A DNA stretch of 64,000 bases, from positions 42,878,158 through 42,942,157 of the forward strand of contig OY829540.1 of NCBI GenBank assembly GCA_963691705.1. Direction: 5' to 3'. This DNA comes from Viola odorata (lineage: Eukaryota > Streptophyta > Magnoliopsida > Malpighiales > Violaceae). Position numbers and translations under genes: made by a program. A model generated the notes under the pieces. The model searched no databases and was not told where the DNA came from. It was given only the letters and a program-made list of their open reading frames with translations. Position 1 is the first letter of the stretch, and every line of letters begins with the position of its first letter. Positions 46,901 to 57,698 of the stretch are shown in pieces.

Positions 46901-47204
46901 TTGATTTGAAATGCAACAGTGCAGAGCAAGCACAACCTTTGTCTTGATCCCTTCCCCTTTTTTCTGGAGGCCTCGGCCTTTGTCCTTGCTGCCTCTTCGG
47001 TGATAGTCCTTAGCGATCTCCTGGTGACTTTTTCCGTCTCCTTCATCGTGAACTTGAACTTGGCGTGCTTTTACTTCCGGCTGGAAATTTTAGCTGAAAC
47101 TGCCCTTTGGCTTCCGGGGTGTGAGTGATATGGACGGTTTGGGGAGTGATGACATATATGGTGGAAAGAGGGAAAAATGAAAAAAGTGGAGAAAATCGTA
47201 AAAG

Positions 47205-47450
47205 TCCCATGTCACGTTATAGCTATCCCATGTCTAATGGCGCATGTACCCTGGATATTATGCGAACTCAACTAGTACCTAGTCAGGCTCTTACACTCAT
47301 GAAGGATAAGGCGCGATGGCTCAAAGATGCTTACCGGGATTTGTTTGTGACTGCTTACGTCGGAGCGAACCGCGAATATAAGAGCAAACAGGTAATATCA
47401 TGCATGGCACGTAATTTGGATAGATGCTGGAGTTATCAGAGGGATTAAAT
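47205..47450 (-). other. 3'-UTR block B of Ogre-1
   Basis: CCCATGTCTAA, TACCCTGGATATTATGC, AGTACCTAG, TTTGTGACTGCTTACGTCGG and ATATAAGAGCAAACAGG, colinear with 26745-26995. Confidence 0.65.
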
Positions 47451-47524
47451 ATTCCTATCCTATGCTATGCATGAAAATGCTTATGAAAGTAGTATGCTTT
47501 TGTTTGAGCCGGGCTAAAGAGGGA

Positions 47525-47750
47525 TTTTTGATTGATTTTTGATTTTTGATTGATTGATGATTTGATTGCCGGATGGTTTGATGGCCAGATGTTTGATTGC
47601 TGGATGTTTGATTGCTAGATGGTTTGATGGCCAGATGTTTGGTTGCTAGATGGTTTGATGGCCAGATGTTTGATTGCTGGATGTTGGATGGCCAGATGTT
47701 TGATTGCTAGATGTTTTGATTGCTAGACATTTGATTGCTAGAATGTGGGG
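47525..47750 (-). repeat. Tandem array (GATTGCTGGATG / GATGGCCAGATG units)
   Basis: About a dozen short units of 12 to 20 bp, alternating TTTGATTGCTAGATG and TTTGATGGCCAGATG. Confidence 0.88.
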
Positions 47751-48962
47751 GACGACTTATTTGCAACGTTCTAACGAGGACCTAAGGTTGCCCCCCAGTG
47801 GGCTAGACGACCGTACTCGACTTAAAGCTAATCAAAGCGAGCAAGAATAAAAACAAATTTAAATAAAGGGAAAAGAAAGAGGGACTCCCCTCAACCGCGC
47901 AGCGGGGCTGCGCGAGCGTCTTCCACAAGCTCCCTGCGGATGACAGCGAGATGCTTCCCGTCCCTGTGAGATGCAGAGGGGAAAACGGAAAGGGAAATTA
48001 ATTTGAAAACAAAAATGAGATAAGTTCAGGGATTCTCCCTTCCTTTAACTCGACTTTTTGAGGGTTCCCATGACGTGGTCCTAATCCTGGGACGCCTTGC
48101 TTTGATTGGTTTCTTTTTAGCTATTTTGCGGGTACTGCCGATCCGAGCCGTAGCGAGGACGAGATCTGCATTCGGTTCAGTTGCTTGCCGGTCCTGCTGG
48201 ACCTTCGCTGATTGGCTTCGTGGTTGCTCGGGGATAGAGGGGATAACCCTCTGTCCCCGTGATGTGCAGCGGGGCTGCAAGGGTGTATGCTTACCGTTCT
48301 TCTGCAGGCAACGAATTGGGGGCGACCTAGTTCCTGAAAAAGACAAGGCGATGACAAATAAGGAGTAAATGCAAGGCAATGTTTAGCAAAAGTAGTGTGA
48401 TTTGATGAGTGTTAAGCTCTCCCTTTTAGATGGGCTATCCGTGAGTCATCGCGGTGTGACTTGCATCGGATGGGCTTTGGGATTTTGGTCCAACGTTTAG
48501 TCCTTTGAGACCGATTATTTGCGATGCCGGCTGCGCCGGTAGCACTGCGAGGAAAAGAAATCTCACTTTAGATGGTGATGGTTTGTCTTAAAATCTTTCC
48601 TGATTCGCTCTTGAAGGTGGCCTGCTACGGCAATTCAACAGCTCCTACGAGCGAAACTCTCTGGTTCTATCGTGATGACGAGCTGAGGCGTGAGACCTTA
48701 CATCCCTGCAAAACTGAAGAATGATTAGTGGCGTTAGTCTAAGTGACGCGTCTTGCGTCCCGAGCTACTCCTGGGGATCCATCCATGCCATGCCTCCTTT
48801 TGTCATCTCACAATTTTAAGAAAAAACAGGGGACAACAAATTTTAAAACAAAGCATCTCTTGAAAAAACTTATTTTATTCATTTCAGGACAAATGTTTGT
48901 GCTAGATTGTCATGATAAAACCCTATGTCCTTGGTCTGCCCGGACGCTCTGTCCACGATGCT

Positions 48963-51900
48963 TCAGGCGAAGTATCTCTTGACTGCATCGGCATTTACCG
49001 GTTTCGGGAGATCGTCTCCATCCATGTTGGTTAGCATTAGGGCACCCCCTGAGAATGCACTTTTGACCAGGTACGGGCCCTCGTACCTTGGGGCCCACTT
49101 TCCTTTGCTGGCCTCCTGATGAGGGAGAATTTTCTTTAGCACTAAATTCCCAGCCTCGAATTTGCGAGGTCGCACTTTCTTGTTATAAGCATTGACCATT
49201 CTTTGCTGATATAATTGCGCATGGCAGATAGTGGCCAAGCGCTTTTTGGGAAGGAGGTTCAGCTGCTCGTACCTCACTCTCGCCCAATCAGATTCTTCTA
49301 CTTCAGATTCTGCCAGGATTCTGAGAGAAGGAATTTCTACCTCGAGGGGAATTACGGCTTCCATGCCGTAAACTAATGAGTAGGGAGTTGCCCCTGTGGA
49401 CGTACGGGTTGCTATCCGATAAGCATGTAGTGCGAAGGGAAGCATGTCGTGCCAGTCTTTGTGAGTGATTACCATCTTTTGGATGATCCTCTTCAGGTTC
49501 TTGTTTGTTGCTTCGACTGCGCCATTCATCTTTGGTCGATATGGTGACGAGTTTCGGTGCTTCACCTTCCAACGTTGGCAAAGATCGTCAATCATCATTC
49601 CATTGAGATTGGTGCCGTTGTCCGTGATGATGGTTTCTAGGACCCCATGACGGCAAATGATATTTCTCTCAATGAATCGCGTGGTGGTTTTCTGAGTGAT
49701 GTTGGAGTAAGAGGTGGCCTCTACCCATTTGGTGAAATAGTCGATTGCTACGAGGATGAAGCGATGGCCATTAGAGGCTGTTGGATGAATTTGGCCGATG
49801 ATGTCGATTCCCCACATTGCAAAAGGCCAAGGCGACGTCATGCTGAAGAGAGGGGCTGGAGGGACATGGAGATGGTCCGCATAGATTTGACATTTGTGGC
49901 ACTTCCGAAAATAGCTGATGCAATCTCGTTCGATGGTGAGCCAAAAATAACCTTGCCTCATTATCTGCCTGGCCATCATGTGTCCACTTGCGTGTGTGGA
50001 ACAAACCCCTTCGTGGATCTCTGCTATGATTCTTTTTGCCTCGGTCATGGTGACGCAGCGAAGCAAAGCTCCATCAGCTCTCCTTTTATATAGAACCTCG
50101 CCGTCGAGGTAGAAGTCTAGTGCTAAGCGTTGGAGGGTCTTTTTGCTAACCCGGCTTGCCTCCGGTGGGTACTCCCGGTTTCTGATGAACTATACTAGGT
50201 CGTAGAACCATGGCTTGCCATCAGGTTCCTCTTCCAAGGCGACACAACATGCCGGAGTTTCCTTTCCTTCCACTCTCAATGGTTGGAGCATTACTCCGCA
50301 TTCTAACTTAAACATTGAGGCCAACGTGGCTAATGCATCTGCGAAGCGGTTCTTTTCTCTGTCGACTCGGTCGAATTCGATTTCCTCGAATTTTCGTATG
50401 AGTTGGGTGAGTAGCCTTTGATAAGGGATGAGCTTGGAATCCCGTGTCTGCCATAGATCCTGGGCTTGATAGATGAGGAGTGCTGAATCGCCGAAGATTC
50501 GGAGCTTCTTTACTTTTAAGTCGATGGCTGCTGTCAGACCACTGATGCATGCCTCATACTCGGCGACGTTATTGGTGCATGGGAAGTTCAATTTGCATGC
50601 TATGGGGAATTGACGGCCATCTGGGGCTATGACCACGGCTCCCACTCCCTTGCCCGAGAGGTTCACAGCACCGTCGAAGAACATGGTCCACCAATCGTCT
50701 TCTCGGAGATTTTCTGTGACCTCATCTTCAATCATTATGATGTCCTCATCGGGGAAGTCGAAGCTCAACGACTCGTACTCGTCCGAGGCATGATCGGCCA
50801 AGTGATCGGCGAGGGCGCTTGCTTTAACCGCTTTCTGAGTCACATAGATGATCTCGTGCTCAGCTAATAAGACTTGCCATCTACAAATGCGACTTGACAG
50901 GTACGGCTTTTCAAAAATGTATTTCAAGGGGTCCATGCGAGAGATTAGCCAAGTCGTGTAATACAACATGTACTGTCGGAGCCTTCGGGCGCACCATGCT
51001 AGGGCGCAACAAGTTCGTTCCAACATAGAGTAACGCATCTCATATTCGTTGAATTTTTTGCTGAGGTAATAGATGGCTTGTTCACGCCTTCCGGACTCGT
51101 CGTGCTGTCCCAAAACGCAACCCATGGCGCTAGCCGTGACTGTCATGTACATGAGCAAGGGCCGTCCTGGCGTCGGGGGAACTAGTACCGGTGGGCTTTG
51201 CAGATATGTCTTGATTTTCTCGAAGGCTTTTTGGCAGTCTTCGTCCCATTCTGCATTTCCGTGTTTCCTTAGCATCTTGAACATCGGCTCGCAGGTAAGT
51301 GTTAACTGGCTGATAAAGCGAGCGATGTAGTTGATGCGTCCTAAAAAGCTTCGTACTTCCGTTTCGGTGCTGGGAGCGGGTAGCTCCTGAATGGCTTTTA
51401 TCTTATCAGGATCCACTTCTATACCTTTGTTGCTGACGATGAATCCCAATAACTTCCCGGAAGTCACTCCGAAGGTACACTTAGCTGGGTTTAGCCGTAG
51501 CCGAAATTGCCTCAACCTTTCGAACACCTTTCTCAGGATGTCTACATGATCTTGCGTGCCGCGAGACTTGGCTATCATGTCGTCGACATATATTTCCAAT
51601 TCTTTATGCATCATGTCGTGGAAAAGGGTGACAGCAGCACGTTGGTACGTGGCTCCTGCGTTCTTTAATCCGAAGGGCATCACTTTGTAGCAGAAGGTTC
51701 CCCAGGGCGTGATGAAGGTCGTCTTTTCACTGTCCTCGGGTGCCATCTTGATCTGATTGTACCCCGAGAATCCGTCCATGAAAGAGAACATGTCATTTCT
51801 GGCGGCACTATCTACCAAGATGTCGATATGGGGAAGAGGGAAGTCGTCTTTAGGGCTAGCTCGATTGAGATCCTGAAAGTCCACGCACATACGAACCTTC

Positions 51901-52401
51901 CCATCTTTCTTAGGCACTGGCACTATGTTGGCGATCCATTCTGGGTACTCCGCAACTCTCAAAAAACCCGCGTCTAGTTGCTTGGTAACTTCTTCTTTGA
52001 TTTTCAGAAGGATGTCTGGATGCATCCTCCGAAGTTTTTGCTTGACAGGCTTAAACTCAGGTTTTAACGGAATACGATGCTCAACTATCCCGGGATCAAG
52101 ACCTGGCATGTCGGCGTATGACCATGCGAGTACATCGGAGTAGTCCTTGAGGAGAGAAATCAACCTTTCTCTCTGAGTCGTATCCAGGGTAGTTCCGATC
52201 TTGACCAGTTTTTGACTCTCATTGCTTGCCCCCAAGTTTACTTCGTCCAATTCCTCCCGATGAGGGGTTATTTCCTTTTCTGAACTTTCTAGTAAACGGG
52301 TCAGTTCGTCGGAGACTTCGGCCTTGTCTTCGGTCGTAGCGATGATTTCTTCGCCAGTAAAGACATAGGTTTTATCAAGACAATCCGAACTAACACTCAT
52401 C
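48963..52401 (-). pseudogene. Ogre-1 pol: RT, RNase H, second RNase H, integrase; one nonsense codon
   Basis: This is the second coding exon of the polyprotein. RT motifs are MCVDFQDLNRASPKDDFPLP, MDGFSGYNQI, MPFGLKNAGATYQR and the active-site YVDDMIAKS (near 51575). The first RNase H is decayed: LMYMTVTASAMGCVLG lacks the catalytic Asp. A second RNase H (about 50690-50290) keeps FFDGA, AEYEACISGL, GDSALLI and FADALA, the dual arrangement of Tat/Ogre elements. Integrase has a CHKCQ zinc motif, WGIDIIG, TDNGTNL and GAVEATN (the D, D, E), a VYGMEAVIP helix and the end VKRYFA. A single TAG at 50192-50190 separates RNase H from integrase in one frame. No frameshift was seen. Confidence 0.93.
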
Positions 52402-52555
52402 CTGAAATTAAAAGCGCGAAAAAAAGAGATGCGTAAAATGAAAATTTGCATATATATTGATTTTTAACAAAAGGGAACAGGAGTCCCTACAAAAATGTTT
52501 TCGTAAGAAAACGTGCCAAAAACATATATATATATTTTTCAAAATGAGAAATTAC
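52402..52555 (-). other. Intron joining protease to RT (154 bp)
   Basis: Donor CTCC|GTAATT (52555) and acceptor TTTTAATTTCAG|GATGAGT (52402) on the - strand. Splicing joins DVSP to MSVSSDCLDK in one frame. The gag-protease stop TAA (52554-52552) is part of the donor, so splicing removes it. An intron at this place is known from Ogre elements. Confidence 0.8.
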
Positions 52556-55500
52556 GGAGAGACATCCGGAAGCATGGTGATGGTCCAGTTGCCCACAAAC
52601 TCCCCTGACTTCTTAACAAAAATGACTGAACCAGGTGACGATCCTTCTTCTCCTAGAGTGCAGATACGGAGGTCTGATACCCTGATTGGATTTTCATTGA
52701 TGGTTTCAGCGGCGAAGGGGAACGTGGTTCTGATATGGGGAATCGGCATTTTGTCCTCTGGCGCAGAACGTCCAAATAGCTTAGCCAGCTGCTTTTCTTT
52801 CTTTTCTTGGGCGATCCTGGTGAAATCGGCCTTGCTGGGTTGGTACCCTAACCCAAATCGATCTCCGAAGCTCTTCGGAGGCGCCCAGCCTTTCGATCCT
52901 TGTAACTCGGCCCCGAGCTGTTTTCCTAATTGGAAGCTTCCCTCTAGTGTTGACTTAGTGGTTGTTTCGGCTACCCCCGATTTTGAGGTTTCGCAAACGG
53001 GGGATCCCTCCTCGATCCAACCCGCGTTGACGATTTCAAAGGCTTGGAAGGAACTCTCCAGGGTTTCGGTAGTTTCAATGTAAGGCACGGATGCATGCTT
53101 GGCCAAGATCAAGGCTTCTTCGGCCTTTATCGTGACGAGGGCATTGTCTTTGACGTATTTGAGGCACTGATGCAGGGAAGAGGGGACGGCTCCCGCTGAA
53201 TGGATCCAAGGCCGTCCTAGAAGCATGCTATAAGCGGGTTGGATTTCCATGATCTGGAATGTCAAGATGAAAGGGTGAGGCCCGATGACCATATCCAACT
53301 CAAAATTCCCGATGATCTCTCGAGTGGTGCCATCGAAAGCCCTAGCCATCATTCCGCTAGGTTTTATGAGGGAGGAATCGACCGGCAGCTGTTCAAAGAC
53401 ATGCCTGGGCATGACATTAAGTGCGGACCCATTGTCGATTAGGGCCTTTGCTATGACGTGTCCCTTACATTCCACCGTGATGTATAGGGCCTTGTTGTGA
53501 TCTCTTCCCGAGGGGTCGATCTCTTCTTCCGAGAAGGAAATGCTGCTTAAGGCTTGGATCCTTCCGACAAGGTTTTCCACCCCTTCTGTGGTGATATCCT
53601 TAGTCACGAAAGCTTGTTTCAAGACTTTTAAGAGAGCTTGGCGATGCGGCTCTGAAGTGAGGATCAGCTCCATGATGGAGATACGAGCTGGGGTTTTCTT
53701 TAGCTGTTCGATGATGCTGAACTCGCTCTGTTTCATGATCTTGAGGAACTCGGCTGTCTCGTCCTCAGTTACAGGTTTGCTCAAACCTTGCGTCTCTTCT
53801 ACTATCTCTTCGCGGATCACAGGGTCTTTCCCTTTGGCTTGTCGTTGCTTTTCTACTTCCTCCGAAATGTAACATCTTCCAGTGCGGGTCATGCCCCCGA
53901 TATGAGAGGCTTCGCCGATAGCGAGTGTTGTTGGTGCGACTGCAGGAGGGGTGGTGACCACCGTGTATCCGTAGTTGAATGGGACCGCGTGTAAGTCCCG
54001 GCTGGGAGTATTCACAGCTAATGTGAATACTACTTTGCGTGGGATCGTGGCTGCCCCCCCTGCCTGGGCCACATATTCAAAGGAGTAAGGTGCTGGTGGA
54101 TTGTCCTCGATGGCGTTGATGGCTCCTTGGGTTTCCCTTTTGGTTTGAATGATCCCGAATGTTGCGAGTTGCTTGACTTTTTGCCGAAAAAGTCTGCAAT
54201 CCTGGATGTCATGCTTGCTTTCCCCTTGGCAGAATAGGCATTGGGCCTGACTATTCCCTGGGAATGGCAAATAAGCGTTGTTGGCTAATGCGAAGAACAA
54301 TTCTTCATTGGGTACTTCCCCCATCGACAGGTGAGAAAGGTCAATTCCAATGGAAGAAATGTCGCTCATCCCAGGATTATGGTGCGGTAGAGGACTGGTT
54401 GTCATATCAGGACCCCTTGTCAAACCTTTGGACGAGATTCGTCCTTCTTTGGTTAGGTGCTCGACCTTCTCTCTAAAGTCGTAGCAGTTTTCCAAGGAGT
54501 GTCCTCGGGTTCCGGCGTGATATTCGCAGCTATCCTTTGGATCATACCAGCTAGGGTAAGGAAGGGATTGAGGCGAGAGTGGGGATGGTGTAATCTGCCC
54601 GCCTGCCAAAAGGCTTGCGTAGATCTCTTTCAAAGGAAACGGAGGAAGCGACCATGTCGGTGAAGGGTATGACTCGGAGTCTGAGGATTCCCAAGAAGGT
54701 AGTAAGGGCACTGTGCTAGAATAGGAAGGTGGTGCCGAATACCTGACGAGGTAATCGAACTTCCCGGAAGGTTGGCCCAAGGTGTCAATCTCGGGGTCGC
54801 CTTCGTCGCGGCGCGCGGAGAACCGCTTGCACGATGAAGTCGATCTTTTCTTCTGGACCATTTGGAGCGGGGTTCCATTGGCGTTATGCGGGATAGGAAA
54901 TCCATCTCCGATCGTGTTGATGGATCCTTCCCCAGGGGTTACTTTCTGGGTTTGTATTACCCCGAGACTCGAGAGTTGTCTCACCTTTTCTGCGAACGAC
55001 TTGCAGCTTCAGATCTTGTGACCGTCGCTTCCCTTGCAGTACATGCAGTGACTCGGATTGCCCCCTGAGTATAGCACATATCCCTCTCGAGCTAAGGCCT
55101 GGAAAAGCTGTTCTTGTGGCCAACTCGATGCGGAAGATAAATGGTCGTTGCTTTCTCCTGCCGAGATGGCATTCACCCCTCCCTTTCCTTGGGAATGATT
55201 GGGAAGAGGGTTGGTGGATGTGTTGGGTCCTTTTGCTAATCCTTCGAAAGATACCCATCCACTTTTGATCAAGTGATGGACCTTTGCCTTGAATGCGAAG
55301 CAATTTTCCAGAGTGTGACCTGGGGCTCCAGCGTGATATTCGCATCTTGCGTTGTGATCATACCACTTTGGGTAAGGAGGCAATTGAGGCTGAGTCAGAA
55401 CCGGTACGATCTGTCCGGCCGCCAGGAGATGTTTGTAGATTTCTCCTGCAGGGAGAGGGAGAGGAGGTGGAGGCTCTCGGTTCCACCGATTGTTGGTCGT

Positions 55501-56919
55501 GTTTTGGTTATTTGGGTCTTTTGGTGGGTTATATGGTTTGGGTTGCATAGGTTGTGATGTTTGCACTGGAGGTGGTGGAAAATGAGTAGGATTTTGAGGT
55601 AGGATATTAGCGATTGGTGGTGAATTAAAAGGAAAGGAGGTGGGTTGATATAGTGATGCCGGCTGATACGGCGGTGGTACCAAATAAGGCGGTGGTGGCA
55701 GAAACGGCTGCCCCTGATTAACTTGGGGAGCGACAAATCCGACGTCCCTTTTCACGACTGATGCTTTATTTGGTACAGACTCTGGTGTTGGATGCGTGAT
55801 TCGCCCAGACTTAATCCCTTGCTCGACTCTTTCGGCAATTAGGACCATGTCGGAGAAGCTGTTTGAGGGGTTCGAGATCAGGTAGGTGTAGTAGGGAGCT
55901 TTAAAGGTGTGCAAGAAAATCGACAAGAGTTCCTTGTCGCTTAAGGGTGGAGAGATTCTCGAAGCCAACTCTCTCCATCTTTGCGCATAGGTCTTCACGG
56001 ACTCGCCGATTTTCTTTTCCAGATTTTGCAAGTCGGCGCGGTCAGGAGCCACCTCCATGTTGAATTTGTATTGTCGGTAGAAGGCATCGGACAGGTCTCT
56101 CCACGTCCTGATCCTGGCTCTGTCCAGCCCCATATACCATGTTAGGGCGTGCTTGGTCAAGCTTTCTCAGAATAAATGGATCAACAACGGTTCGTTGTGG
56201 ATCATCTCTGCCATCTTGTTGCAGTATGCTCTGAGGTGGGTCTTCGGGCATTTTACCCCAGTATATTTTTCGAAGTCCGGGATCTTGTACTTCGGAGGTA
56301 TGACGATCCCGGGGACCATGCACATGTCGGCGGGACCTATGGGATCGAATGGATCGGCCCCTTCGATTGCTCTGAGTCTCTCCTCGAGAAGATTCAGTCT
56401 GTCACTTTTCGGTTTCTCGGCCCCGATGGGGTTAGAACCGAAGGGCAGCATTAGTTCTGATGAGAACTGAGGTAGTGCTGGGTTGAAAGTGAGGAGCTGA
56501 GTTCCCACAGGTCCGGGAACTGTGCTCGGAGGGATAAGAGGGAGATACAAAGCCTCCAGGTGGGCTTGCCTCTTGCTGGGGTCCATGGCAGGGTTGATTG
56601 AAAGGTGCTGAAGCGATGGGGAGATCTCTTCACCCGCCTTAGCTGTAGGATTTGCAGTGATGGGTACTGTGAAGGGATTATCCCATCTCCAATGGCCCGG
56701 GGGACCAGAAAGTGGCGGGAGTACGGAAGGTCCTGCGACGGTGAGCGAAGAGTGAGGTCCTTTTGTTTGAGGGAGATCAAAACCCGGTGGTACTTCGGCG
56801 ACAGCTTCATCTCTTTCCTTTTCGGCCCTAGTGGCTCTTTCTGTAGTGATCTTAACTTGCTCCTCTAACTCTGCGATTCTAGCCATTAGTGCTTCGTCGG
56901 TCTTGGCCAGTTCAGTCAT
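52552..56919 (-). pseudogene. Ogre-1 gag-protease, two nonsense codons, duplicated zinc module
   Basis: The start is ATG 56919 (MTELAKTDEALMARI), the first ATG after an acceptor-like site at 56990. A coiled coil is followed by a Pro-rich part and the gag core (KYKIPDFEKYTG, ALTWYMGLD, FYRQYKFNM, ESVKTYAQRWRELASRI). Then come two successive copies of a module: CEYHAGAPGHTLENC with CMYCKGSDGHKI (55447-54895), and CEYHAGTRGHSLENC with CLFCQGESKHDIQDC (54637-54080). The protease has ALIDNGSALNVMP (near 53430) and MLLGRPWIHSAGAVPSSL. TGA codons at 56169-56167 and 55011-55009 break a frame that is otherwise continuous. The end, DVSP and TAA, lies at the intron donor, so pol is made only from spliced RNA. 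Confidence 0.9.
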
Positions 56920-56984
56920 TTTTCGTTTTTGAAGTCTAGTTAGGGGGAGCCTGTGCGGAGTAGCTTGCTTTCGAGGAGCTATCG

Positions 56985-57005
56985 TGAACCTGAAAAAGGG
57001 AAAAA
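56985..57005 (-). other. Acceptor-like site before gag
   Basis: On the - strand, TTTCCCTTTTTCAG|GTTCACG (AG at 56991-56990). The first ATG after it is the gag start at 56919. Confidence 0.5.
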
Positions 57006-57698
57006 CACAGAAAAAGTAAATACAAGTGAGGATATACAGGTGATATGCAATCCCGAGGCCTCCACATTTGCTCATTCGTTTTCCGGCCACACTTTCATTT
57101 GATATTTTCAAGGAGGTCGGTGAGGCGAGGAATCCCAGTGGTTGACAAGATACGAAGGAAGCCTCTATACATTCCCCCGATATGAAGCAAATCTGAGATG
57201 CTAACGGCGAAGCCCTAATCAGCAGGGGTAACCAATGCCGCCATGCCAGGAAGGTCTCTTTTACGCTATACTCTTGACGATGTAATGTCTGATGCCTGGT
57301 AAACTCAACCGAGGGGAGAGGCGACAATCTTTGGAGTTTTTGTGATAAACTAGGAAGACATGGCCATGAGTGAGTGATACTCGGATGTTTTGAATACTTG
57401 TTCTGATTTTTCGGAATTTCGGTGAGATGATTGTGTTTTACCCCGGGGGGAATTTTTTTTTATTTATTTTTTATTTTTTATTTTTTTTTTGAGTTTGTAT
57501 TGGAGGGATAGTTGATATGGAAAAGATGAGTCGATTTAATAAATATCCGAAAGAGTACGACTTTATTAAAAAGCGTTTACAAAATATGGTAGACTTGCCA
57601 ACTTCCTAAATTCATCAAAAATGGCTAGGATAGATGAAATTAGGGGTCCTAGCTAAAAAGAACAGATGGGCCGATCTCCGAGCCTTTCCCTGAAGGTG
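57006..57698 (-). other. Spacer between ORF1 and gag
   Basis: A non-coding stretch of nearly 700 bases. It holds an A/T homopolymer-rich run (57448-57492) and no known motif. An open frame on the - strand reaches 57327, but it looks intronic. Confidence 0.6.

Larger units (their letters stand above)
44753..48962 (-). other. 3' untranslated region of Ogre-1
   Basis: This is 4.2 kb of non-coding DNA between the integrase stop and the polypurine tract, mostly repeats (separate entries). I recognise no gene on either strand. Open frames here are by-products of tandem repeats or pyrimidine tracts. Blocks at 45990-46215 and 47205-47450 match the gag-only element. Confidence 0.8.

Noticed and set aside
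46593..47046. Lys/Glu-rich and Phe-rich open frames
   Set aside because: They arise from the C/T microsatellite at 46755-46900.
47125..48368. Possible antisense ORF in the 3' UTR of Ogre-1, as some Tat elements have
   Set aside because: The + strand frames here are about 107 and 97 aa, show no conserved motif that I recognise and overlap the shared block B. No support beyond length.
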